Shown here in pieces: positions 1 to 5,850 of a stretch of 13,827 bases of DNA. The notes below the pieces were generated by a model. The model had not been told where the DNA came from, did not search any database, and worked only from the letters and a program-made list of their open reading frames with translations. A program made the position numbers and the translations under genes. Position 1 is the stretch's first letter. Every line of letters begins with the position of its first letter. Origin of the DNA: a bacterium (lineage in GTDB: Bacteria; SZUA-182; SZUA-191; JAJRXT01); contig JAJRUU010000220.1 of NCBI GenBank assembly GCA_024277605.1, positions 1 to 13,827 on the forward strand. Direction: 5' to 3'.

Positions 1-2
1 AG

Positions 3-29
3 TTGGCGCTGTAAGATTTTCCGTATAGT
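3..29 (+). promoter_or_regulatory. possible sigma70-type promoter
   Basis: TTGGCG at 3-8 and TATAGT at 24-29 resemble -35 and -10 hexamers, but the 15-base spacer is short. If real, the transcript would start about 35 and run at once into two tandem terminator hairpins before the FmdE-like gene. This is a motif match only and weak on its own. Confidence 0.25.
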
Positions 30-39
30 AACAATGGGT

Positions 40-91
40 CACGAAGACTCTAAGCAGGGGGTGGTAACGCTTAGGTTTCGTGATTTTTTTT
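40..91 (+). terminator. intrinsic terminator 1 (tandem pair)
   Basis: Arms CACGAA (40-45) and TTCGTG (77-82) plus CTAAGC (50-55) and GCTTAG (69-74) form a two-part stem with a small internal loop and a purine-rich apical loop. A run of T follows from 84. It could end an upstream gene or act as an attenuator in the leader of the FmdE-like gene. Confidence 0.7.
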
Positions 92-95
92 ATTG

Positions 96-153
96 AAGCC
101 ATGAAGGTTTCATATCTCCTAGCATTGGGGATTGAATCTTCATGGCTTTTTTT
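96..153 (+). terminator. intrinsic terminator 2 (tandem pair)
   Basis: AAGCCATGAAG (96-106) and CTTCATGGCTT (138-148) are a perfect 11-base inverted repeat, and the T-run continues to 153. Inside the loop, ATCTCC and GGGGAT can pair further. It ends about 55 bases before the FmdE-like start codon, so transcripts starting upstream would need to pass it. The arrangement suits either a boundary with an upstream operon or a regulated leader. I do not recognise a known riboswitch class. Confidence 0.75.
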
Positions 154-207
154 GTTTTTATATGCCATGAAAAACACACTGAATGTTTAAGAAGGGGGGT
201 GTTTACC

Positions 208-747
208 ATGGAAGTTGACCATGCTGTCGAGCTGAAGAGGATAAGTGGCCTACACGGTCATATTTGCTTTGGCTTAGCCGTAGGCTATCGCGCCGCCTGG
301 CTGGCAAAGCGCGAATTTGCCATCGGCAACACCGGGAACGACCAGGAAATAATTGCGGTTATGCAGGAAAGCAATTGCTGTGAGGATGCGGTTCAAGCGG
401 TCACCAGTTGTTCCTGGCATATGGGCAGCATCATCTATCAAGATTGCGGTCGCTATGTGTTCATCTTTTATAACCACACGCGAGGCAAGTCATTACGGCT
501 TTCTTTAAAACAAAATCTACACTGCGCAGCAGAAGAAATTCATCGTTTGAAAGAGAAAGCGGTACTGGTTACTGATGAAGAAAAAGAAGAGTTTCAGGAA
601 CTGAATCGGCGACTTGTAAAAATGATTTTAGCGACAAAAGATGAAGATTTATTTGATATAGAGCTGTTTGATATGTCTGTATTGCTGAAAATAGACCGCT
701 ACGAGTCCTTGTACGTCACTAAATCAATTGAACGTCCCGGTTTTTGA
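208..747 (+). CDS. FmdE-family protein, short form
   Basis: Visible: a 179-residue protein resembling the FmdE domain named after formylmethanofuran dehydrogenase subunit E. The family's N-terminal motif appears as HGHICFG (residues 16-22), where most members have HGHxCPG. The second cysteine block is CCEDAVQAVTSC (57-68), matching the usual C-x2-DA-x-Q-x2-T-x-C pattern, followed by an FYN and GKS..L.L segment. The C-terminal CxxC zinc ribbon found in many members is absent, and the tail is charged helix instead. I chose ATG 208 because AAGGGGGG lies just upstream; in-frame codons back to 142 overlap terminator 2. Known: FmdE-like proteins occur widely outside methanogens, often near metal or molybdenum genes, with no settled function. 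Inferred: a metal-binding accessory protein tied to the uptake genes downstream. The family call is fairly sure, the role is not. Confidence 0.8.
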   Translation: MEVDHAVELKRISGLHGHICFGLAVGYRAAWLAKREFAIGNTGNDQEIIAVMQESNCCEDAVQAVTSCSWHMGSIIYQDCGRYVFIFYNHTRGKSLRLSLKQNLHCAAEEIHRLKEKAVLVTDEEKEEFQELNRRLVKMILATKDEDLFDIELFDMSVLLKIDRYESLYVTKSIERPGF

Positions 748-801
748 AAGATTAGCATACGGACGCTTAGGTTTTTCTTACTTAACTGATAAGGAGTGTT
801 T

Positions 802-2154
802 ATGAAAAAGAAGTTGTGGGTAACATGTTTACTATTGTTTGGTTTTTTAGTAATTAATTGTGGCGCAAGTAATCCGAGTTATGCCGCCAGTGATGAAGAA
901 TTAGAAGCCAGAGTCAAGGAACTGGAGAATGTAGTGTTGGGACACAAGCGTCACCCGAAGCACCCGCTTACCGATTTGAATATAACCGGCGGTATGACCG
1001 GTATTATTCAAGGCAGTTCCGATGTCGCTGGCTGGGATACGGATGAGGTCGATTGGAGTACTGACGGTTCTACGCATGCCACTGGCTCGATGGATTTGGT
1101 GTTGGAATTCCCGATTGGAGATAATCACATGGCCAGCCTGTTTTTGGAAGCCGGCGCTGGTGATGGGCTGCAAGCCGTTATTGAAGAGGGTATAAATAAC
1201 GGGGTAGCTGGAATTGTCCTCAATAATATGGGTGATGAATCGGGGCTACCTATAGACGAAGCAAGAGCAGAACTGGAGGCTGAACTGGGACTGGGATTGC
1301 TGCACGGTACTAACGATGATGCTATCGGCTTCGGGGAATCCGGGGAATCGAACGTCCATGTGCTGGAAGCCTGGTTTGAGGGTAGCTACTTCGATGAGTT
1401 GTTTACCTTAACGGTGGGCAAGGTAGACCTGACCAACTATCTGGAGGCAAATGCAGTTGCCAACGATGAGACCGCCCAGTTTCTCTCCAGTGGTTTTGTC
1501 AACAATCTGACTGTGGATTTTCCGGACGATAACGGACCGGGAGTACGGCTGAATATAGCCCCGGTTGATTTTCTGGAAATCAATGTAGGGGTGGCTGATG
1601 CTGGGGCCGAATGGGATAATATTTTTGATGACGGTTTCTGCATGCTGGAGCTGAATGTAAAACCTGAAATTGGAGGACTTGAGGGCAACTACCGCCTTTA
1701 TGGTTGGTTGAGTGATAAAGACCACGAGAATATTGACACCGGCGAGAAAGAGGATTATGGCACTGGTTATGGGATAAGCGCCGACCAGCAGCTACCGGGA
1801 GGCTTAACCATATTCGGCCGCATTGGCGTGGCTGATGATGATATATATGCGGTAGAGACTGCCTGGAGCGCTGGCGATCAACTTGGTGGCGCATTATGGG
1901 GACGTGAAGATGACGTAATCGCCTGTGCTTATGGTGAAGCATTAATAAACGGCGATTATCCCGTCTGGCAGACCTTGGAAGAAGCAAATCTTACGGTGGG
2001 TGACGAGCAACATTTCGAGGCCTATTACAGCCTGGCGGTAAATGAAAACATCACTATTTCGCCGGATGTACAGCTAATCAATAACCCGGCGGGGATTGCC
2101 GATATAGATAATATCTGGGTTTTAGGCACCCGTGCCCAGATTAATTTCTTCTAA
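802..2154 (+). CDS. porin-like outer-membrane beta-barrel, LbtU-like
   Basis: A 450-residue protein with a signal peptide (positive MKKK, hydrophobic 5-18, likely cleavage after Ala28 in PSYA-AS). A short coiled-coil stretch rich in Glu, Leu and Lys follows at about 31-45, then a long region of alternating polar and hydrophobic strands with many Gly, Asp and Asn. It ends in ...AQINFF, a terminal Phe typical of barrel insertion signals. The short coiled coil plus barrel layout resembles the LbtU-family siderophore porins and related carbohydrate porins. ATG 802 is preferred over GTG 796 because AAGGAG at 791-796 is its ribosome binding site. It lies 54 bases after the FmdE-like gene and is closed by a 14-base palindrome, so it may have its own transcript. 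The substrate is unknown; passage of metal or metal-chelate is inferred from the neighbours only. Confidence 0.8.
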   Translation: MKKKLWVTCLLLFGFLVINCGASNPSYAASDEELEARVKELENVVLGHKRHPKHPLTDLNITGGMTGIIQGSSDVAGWDTDEVDWSTDGSTHATGSMDLVLEFPIGDNHMASLFLEAGAGDGLQAVIEEGINNGVAGIVLNNMGDESGLPIDEARAELEAELGLGLLHGTNDDAIGFGESGESNVHVLEAWFEGSYFDELFTLTVGKVDLTNYLEANAVANDETAQFLSSGFVNNLTVDFPDDNGPGVRLNIAPVDFLEINVGVADAGAEWDNIFDDGFCMLELNVKPEIGGLEGNYRLYGWLSDKDHENIDTGEKEDYGTGYGISADQQLPGGLTIFGRIGVADDDIYAVETAWSAGDQLGGALWGREDDVIACAYGEALINGDYPVWQTLEEANLTVGDEQHFEAYYSLAVNENITISPDVQLINNPAGIADIDNIWVLGTRAQINFF

Positions 2155-2180
2155 AAAGGGAACATATCCCTTTTTAGAAG
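2148..2180 (+). terminator. 14-bp palindrome, terminator and/or repeat unit
   Basis: CTTCTAAAAAGGGA (2148-2161) and TCCCTTTTTAGAAG (2167-2180) are perfect reverse complements around a 5-base loop. The stop codon of the porin gene lies inside the left arm. The A-rich and T-rich arms would terminate transcription in either direction. Its core resembles the palindrome at 9278-9300. Confidence 0.7.
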
Positions 2181-2195
2181 CCCATATAAAAGAGC

Positions 2196-2300
2196 ATGAG
2201 TTTGAAGAGAGTAAAACTGGTTTTAGCACTCATTCTGATTGCCATCTTTACCGTAGGTTTTTGGATTATAGTAATCCACTGGTTAATCAGAAAAATTTAA
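2196..2300 (+). CDS. small single-pass membrane peptide (34 aa)
   Basis: An open frame from ATG 2196 to TAA 2298-2300 encodes 34 residues. It starts MSLKRVK, continues with about 22 hydrophobic residues (LVLALILIAIFTV, then FWIIVI) and ends HWLIRKI, which is the composition of one transmembrane helix with basic ends. The ribosome binding site is weak (AAGAGC just before the ATG). It sits between the porin terminator and the DUF4198 gene, on the same strand as the transporter genes. Nickel/cobalt ECF systems commonly carry small extra membrane proteins (CbiN, NikN), but this has no visible similarity to CbiN and is much shorter. A chance hydrophobic frame cannot be excluded; conservation in relatives would settle it. 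Confidence 0.45.
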   Translation: MSLKRVKLVLALILIAIFTVGFWIIVIHWLIRKI

Positions 2301-2301
2301 C

Positions 2302-2310
2302 AAGGAGGTG
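2302..2310 (+). promoter_or_regulatory. orphan perfect Shine-Dalgarno
   Basis: AAGGAGGTG matches the 16S anti-SD consensus across nine bases, yet no ATG, GTG or TTG follows at normal spacing. The GTG inside it is too close. The first codon at proper distance is GTA 2317, opening a frame of only ten codons. The next real gene starts at 2389. Confidence 0.4.
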
Positions 2311-2388
2311 AACAAAGTAAAACATCACTACTTAATAAGAAGCACGTAGAGTACAAAAAAGAAACCTTTTATTTATGGAGATAGAAAA

Positions 2389-3192
2389 ATGTGGAATTTT
2401 AGACGTAGTTATCTTATAATGGCATCACTGTTTGTTTTTTGCTTGGCAGCAAAGCCTGCCTGGGCGCATTTTGGAACACTGATTCCATCGGATGATATAA
2501 TCTCACAGGGAGACAATAGGACTATAGGCGTGGAAGTTAAGTTTATCCATCCCAATGAGCTGCACTATATGGAAATGGTAAAGCCCAAGCAGTTCGGAGT
2601 AGTAGCCGGCGGCAAGAAGACCGACTTACTGGGTACGCTTAAGTCTACCAAAGGCAAAGCCCCTGATCAGAACAAAGAGTTTACTTTCTGGAAAACAGAT
2701 TATAAAATCAAACGCCCGGGAGTATACACTTTCTTTTTAGAGCCTGCACCCTATTGGGAACCGGCTGAAGATTGCTACATCATCCATTACACCAAGGTGG
2801 CCTTATCCGCCTTTGGCGAAGAAGAAGGCTGGGATAAGCCAGTAGGTTTGGAGACTGAAATTATTCCATTAACCAGGCCATTCGGCTTGTGGACCGGCAA
2901 CGTTTTCAGCGGCAGGGTGCTGCTTAATGGTAAGCCTGCTCCAAATACGGATGTGGAAGTGGAATATTTAAATGAATATTCCGGGGCGAAAACCGAAATA
3001 AAGGCCCCATCCGATCCATATATAACTCAGGTGGTAAAAACCGATGCCAACGGCGTATTTACCTATGCCATGCCCAAGGCAGGTTGGTGGGGATTTGCCG
3101 CACTAAGCACCTCGGCAAAAAAGATAAAAGGCAAAGACATCGAAATCGGTGCGGTATACTGGGTAAAGACCATTGATCTGAACCTGAAGTAG
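2389..3192 (+). CDS. DUF4198 periplasmic protein of Ni/Co uptake (NikK-like)
   Basis: A 267-residue exported protein with signal peptide 1-26 (cleavage in PAWA-HFG), so the predicted mature protein begins with His27. The body matches the DUF4198 type: N-terminal HFGTLIPSDD and ...HPNE..YMEM, a FTFWKTDYKIKRPGVYTFFLEPAPYWEPAED core, and a C-terminal carboxypeptidase-regulatory-like beta sandwich (GKPAPNTDVEVEYLN ... TDANGVFTYAMPKAGWWGF). Known: DUF4198 proteins are frequently encoded beside NikM/CbiM-type nickel or cobalt ECF transporters and are thought to act in the periplasm. GGAG at 2377-2380 sets the start at ATG 2389. It heads a run of five genes ending with cbiQ. Metal identity cannot be told from sequence, and metal binding through the N-terminal His is my inference. 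Confidence 0.8.
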   Translation: MWNFRRSYLIMASLFVFCLAAKPAWAHFGTLIPSDDIISQGDNRTIGVEVKFIHPNELHYMEMVKPKQFGVVAGGKKTDLLGTLKSTKGKAPDQNKEFTFWKTDYKIKRPGVYTFFLEPAPYWEPAEDCYIIHYTKVALSAFGEEEGWDKPVGLETEIIPLTRPFGLWTGNVFSGRVLLNGKPAPNTDVEVEYLNEYSGAKTEIKAPSDPYITQVVKTDANGVFTYAMPKAGWWGFAALSTSAKKIKGKDIEIGAVYWVKTIDLNLK

Positions 3193-3212
3193 TATCCTGA
3201 ATTGTAAACTTG

Positions 3213-3251
3213 GGGGCTTATTCATGGAAGCATCATCCTTGGATAAGCCCC
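3213..3251 (+). promoter_or_regulatory. intercistronic hairpin
   Basis: GGGGCTTAT (3213-3221) and ATAAGCCCC (3243-3251) are a perfect 9-base inverted repeat around a 21-base loop. It lies between the DUF4198 and NikL-like genes and has no T-run, so it is more likely an RNA stability or processing element than a terminator. It also covers the upstream ATG at 3224, which argues against that codon as a start. Confidence 0.55.
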
Positions 3252-3280
3252 TGCCAATTAATTGGAACCGGGAGTGTTAC

Positions 3281-3838
3281 ATGAAAAAATATAGTTTTAT
3301 AGTACTGCTTGGCCTTGTTTTTACGGGCTTGCTATTTGTTTTTACCACCCCGGCGGCAGCCCATAAGGTGAATGTATTTGCCTATGCCGAAGGAGATACG
3401 GTCTATACCGAAAGCTATTTTCCGGATGGACGGAGGGTAGAGGGAGGCAAAGTAGAGGTTTACGATAGCCAGGGCAAAAAGCTGCTGGAAGGCGTCACCA
3501 GCAAAGAGGGAATATTTGATTTTAAGATTCCCAAAGTGGATGATCTGAAAATTGTACTCATCGCCACCATGGGACATGAAAACACGTTCACTATCTATGC
3601 TGATGAATTGCCGCAGGTGGCCGGGGCAACAACGTCGGCGCCAGCTCAAGTGCAAGGCGTCACACCGGAACCTGCAGCGGCGCCAGAAGCAACAACGCCG
3701 GCAAAATCAAAAACCAGTGTCAGGCGGCATGCACCTAAAAAAGATCCGTTTCCGGCGGGCGCCGTACTTGGCGGGCTGGGTTTTATATTTGGCTTAACTT
3801 CCCTGATTATGCAAGTTACCGGCAAAAAGAAAGGCTAG
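3281..3838 (+). CDS. NikL-like periplasmic protein with C-terminal anchor
   Basis: A 185-residue protein with a signal peptide (MKKYSF plus hydrophobic core, cleavage after Ala27 in TPAAA-HK), again leaving His as predicted first mature residue. Residues 28 to about 110 form a small beta-sandwich with NVFAYAEGDTVYTESYFPDGRRV, GGKVEVYDSQGKKLLEG and GIFDFKIP. A Pro/Ala/Thr linker follows, then a basic stretch and one transmembrane helix near 157-177 ending in GKKKG. This order is that of the NikL-type component found with nickel/cobalt ECF transporters. ATG 3281 is chosen because GGGAGTG precedes it and a signal peptide starts there; ATG 3224 would add 19 residues from inside a hairpin. It is followed after 6 bases by the HMA gene. 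The role in delivering metal to CbiM is inferred from family and context. Confidence 0.75.
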   Translation: MKKYSFIVLLGLVFTGLLFVFTTPAAAHKVNVFAYAEGDTVYTESYFPDGRRVEGGKVEVYDSQGKKLLEGVTSKEGIFDFKIPKVDDLKIVLIATMGHENTFTIYADELPQVAGATTSAPAQVQGVTPEPAAAPEATTPAKSKTSVRRHAPKKDPFPAGAVLGGLGFIFGLTSLIMQVTGKKKG

Positions 3839-3844
3839 CCTTCA

Positions 3845-4054
3845 ATGGAAATCGTGCTGAACATAGATGGTATGAGCTGTGGGCACTGCGTTTCAAGCAT
3901 AACCGACGGCTTGAAAAAAGTACCCGGGGTTAGCCGGGTATCCATAGATTTAGAACACAAAAACGCTCACATATCATATGCGGAAGATCAACTGGATAAA
4001 CACGATATAATCCGGGTTATAGAAGACTTGGGCTATAGCGTTAGCACTATATAA
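3845..4054 (+). CDS. HMA-domain metallochaperone-like mini-protein
   Basis: A 69-residue single heavy-metal-associated domain with the MxCxxC loop as GMSCGHC (Cys12, Cys15) and the usual beta-alpha-beta-beta-alpha-beta pattern, ending IEDLGYSVSTI. It is close in form to CopZ/MerP copper or mercury chaperones. No signal peptide is visible, so it should be cytoplasmic. It lies 6 bases after the NikL-like gene and 9 bases before cbiM, inside the transporter operon, which is an unusual place for a CopZ-like protein. His14 between the cysteines is common in the family. Whether it receives nickel or cobalt from the transporter, or buffers copper, cannot be told. Its stop codon overlaps the AAGGAG site of cbiM, indicating coupled translation. 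Confidence 0.85.
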   Translation: MEIVLNIDGMSCGHCVSSITDGLKKVPGVSRVSIDLEHKNAHISYAEDQLDKHDIIRVIEDLGYSVSTI

Positions 4055-4063
4055 GGAGAAGTA

Positions 4064-4687
4064 ATGCATATTTCAGAAGGCGTATTGTCTCCCCAGGTAT
4101 GGATCGGGGGGTACGTGGTGGCCGGAGTAATCGTGGCCGCCACCATAAAAAAATTGAAACCTGAGGATCTGCCCAAAATATCGGTAATCACCTCGGTGTT
4201 TTTCGTGGCTTCTCTTATTCACGTCCCGCTGGGGCCTACCAGTGTACACCTTCTCCTGATCGGCTTGGTGGGGGTGGTTTTGGGCTGGGCGGCCTTTGTG
4301 TCAATTTTTGTAGGCTTAACATTACAGGCATTATTGTTTCAGCATGGCGGGATAACCCCACTGGGGGCTAACGCCTGCATGATGGGAATTCCGGCTCTGT
4401 GTGCTTACGGTATTTTTTCCTTAAGAAAAAATTTTAATATAAAGCATTCAGAGGCCATATTCGGCACCTTGGCCGGGGCAATCGCTATCTTCCTGGCCGG
4501 TATTTCCCTGGCGTTGCTACTGGCTATGTCGGGCGATGAGTTTCTGGGAGTGGCTAAGTTGGCCTTATTGGCCCATGTTCCTATAATGATCATTGAGGGA
4601 GCGGTTACCGGATTTGCGGCGGTTTTCTTACAAAAGGTCAAACCTGAAATTTTAGAGGGTAATGCGTTAGATGCATCCGGATATTGA
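4064..4687 (+). CDS. cbiM: CbiM/NikM substrate-specific membrane component of Ni/Co ECF transporter
   Basis: A 207-residue polytopic membrane protein with the family's hallmarks: N-terminus MHISEGVLSP, a middle motif HVPLGPTSVHLLLIGLVG (His53, His62) and HGGITPLGANACMMG. In the crystallised NikM2 the metal is held by the amine of Met1, His2 and an internal His, and His2 plus His62 are the probable equivalents here. This makes ATG 4064, preceded by AAGGAG (4053-4058), the certain start. The length fits the short NikM/CbiM class without a fused NikN part. The gene overlaps cbiQ by 17 bases. Nickel and cobalt specificity cannot be separated by eye. Confidence 0.92.
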   Translation: MHISEGVLSPQVWIGGYVVAGVIVAATIKKLKPEDLPKISVITSVFFVASLIHVPLGPTSVHLLLIGLVGVVLGWAAFVSIFVGLTLQALLFQHGGITPLGANACMMGIPALCAYGIFSLRKNFNIKHSEAIFGTLAGAIAIFLAGISLALLLAMSGDEFLGVAKLALLAHVPIMIIEGAVTGFAAVFLQKVKPEILEGNALDASGY

Positions 4688-5429
4688 TAAATACGCTCAT
4701 TTGACTTCACCCATTCATCGCTGGGACCCGCGGGTGAAAATTGCCTTCATGGGCATCAGTATCTTTACTATCGCCACATTAAACCAGCTTCCGGCCATTG
4801 GCATTTCTTTTGCCTTCTGCCTTTCTCTGGTACTTATTTCACGGTTGCCGCTGTCCTTTGTCACCAAACGGCTGCTGCCGGTAACCATTTTCCTGCTGCC
4901 CTTCTTTATAATCATCCCGCTGACTATGCCGGGCGAGACAACTGTCAAGGTACTGGCGTTTTCCTTTAACCTGGATGGGCTGACAATCGCCGCCAGGGTC
5001 TACTTTAAAGCCTTGTCCATTGTGATGCTGATCATCATCATGATGGGCACCGCCCCCTTCTCCGACTCGTTGAAGGCCATGGAAAGATTGAAAATGCCGG
5101 CGATGATTGTTCAAATGATACTGTTTACCTACCGTTACATATTTGTTTTCCTGTTAGAACTGAGGCGTATGAATACCGGCATGAGTTCCCGGAACTTTGT
5201 CAAGAAGACCAATCTGCATACCGTTAAAACGATGGGAAACTTTGTGGGGGTACTGCTGGTGAGGAGTTTTGAGAAGGCAGAGAAAATTTATCAAGCCATG
5301 CTCTCCCGGGGATACGATGGGACATTAAAAACCTTCTTCGAATATGAAATTGTGGCCCGGGATTATGTTAAGGGAAGCCTGGTGATGCTAGTCTGCATCA
5401 TATTGTTTGTCGGAGATAAGCTGTTGTAA
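4671..5429 (+). CDS. cbiQ: CbiQ/NikQ ECF transporter T component
   Basis: A 252-residue inner-membrane protein of the EcfT family, about the usual length. The N-terminus MHPDIDKYAHLTSPIHRWDPRVKI matches the D...SP.HR.DPR.K signature. Several membrane helices follow, then the amphipathic coupling region with MSSRNF and MLSRGYDG, the two Arg-centred motifs that contact the ATPases. Known: the T component links the substrate subunit CbiM to a CbiO/NikO ATPase dimer. Here no ATPase gene follows; the sequence after the TAA is non-coding and leads to a broken tRNA gene. The start lies within cbiM, implying translational coupling. The coupling motifs look intact, so the protein should still be able to use an ATPase encoded elsewhere. 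Confidence 0.9.
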   Translation: MHPDIDKYAHLTSPIHRWDPRVKIAFMGISIFTIATLNQLPAIGISFAFCLSLVLISRLPLSFVTKRLLPVTIFLLPFFIIIPLTMPGETTVKVLAFSFNLDGLTIAARVYFKALSIVMLIIIMMGTAPFSDSLKAMERLKMPAMIVQMILFTYRYIFVFLLELRRMNTGMSSRNFVKKTNLHTVKTMGNFVGVLLVRSFEKAEKIYQAMLSRGYDGTLKTFFEYEIVARDYVKGSLVMLVCIILFVGDKLL

Positions 5430-5850
5430 AATGTGTAACCTTAAAGATTAAAATACCCGCTGCAACCCCACCATTAAAAATACTTACCGATTCTCCCCCT
5501 CGTTACTAACCCCGAAAAATTCGGGCAGGCACAGCCTGTTTCTCAGGGACGTTGGCTCATACACCTTATCTCACGGGGGATGTCTTGCAAACCCAGTCTT
5601 AATTTATGAATAGATCGGGTGAGGGATTACTTTGTGCCTAATATTTTTATTTAATTTGTGCTTTTTTTGTGTTAATGTAAAAAAAGGAATCAAGTATTAT
5701 TGGCCTGTTCAATATGCTGAGAAATATCATAATAAACATAAAACACAACAAAAGATAAAAACCATTGTAACACGGTTGGCTTGTTGTTATGAGTTTAACT
5801 GGAAACCAGGCCATTAATCAAAAGGTTATAAATTTCAGTCCCTTTTCCCC
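5430..5850. other. gene-poor segment with several hairpins
   Basis: No convincing gene on either strand. It contains CCCGAA/TTCGGG (5511-5525), CAGGC/GCCTG directly after it (5526-5538, with an alternative CCTG/CAGG pairing), an A/T hairpin CTTTTTTT/AAAAAAAG (5661-5686) and an imperfect inverted repeat at 5696-5707 and 5807-5818. A 61-codon frame starting TTG at 5632 has no recognisable motif. AT-rich from about 5630 to 5840. It looks like a degraded junction between the transporter operon and the tRNA remnant. Confidence 0.5.

Noticed and set aside
1..95. Open frame from the window edge to TGA at 93-95 (31 codons), possibly the C-terminus of an upstream gene.
   Set aside because: The length is expected by chance, it shows no recognisable motif, and it runs through a terminator hairpin and T-run.
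748..801. NikR operator or cobalamin/NiCo riboswitch before the porin or transporter genes.
   Set aside because: No GTATGA-N16-TCATAC palindrome and no recognisable riboswitch core was found by eye here or at 1-207.
2375..2419. Fourteen-codon frame overlapping the DUF4198 start.
   Set aside because: No ribosome binding site of its own; the GGAG inside it serves the DUF4198 ATG at 2389.
4052..4066. HMA-CbiM fusion by reading the HMA stop codon, since both frames match.
   Set aside because: AAGGAG and ATG with the obligatory MHISEG N-terminus of CbiM show a separate start; free Met1-His2 is needed for metal binding.
5632..5817. TTG-led frame of 61 codons in the gap after cbiQ.
   Set aside because: AT-rich, TTG start, no similarity to anything known and no domain motif; it also spans most of an inverted repeat.
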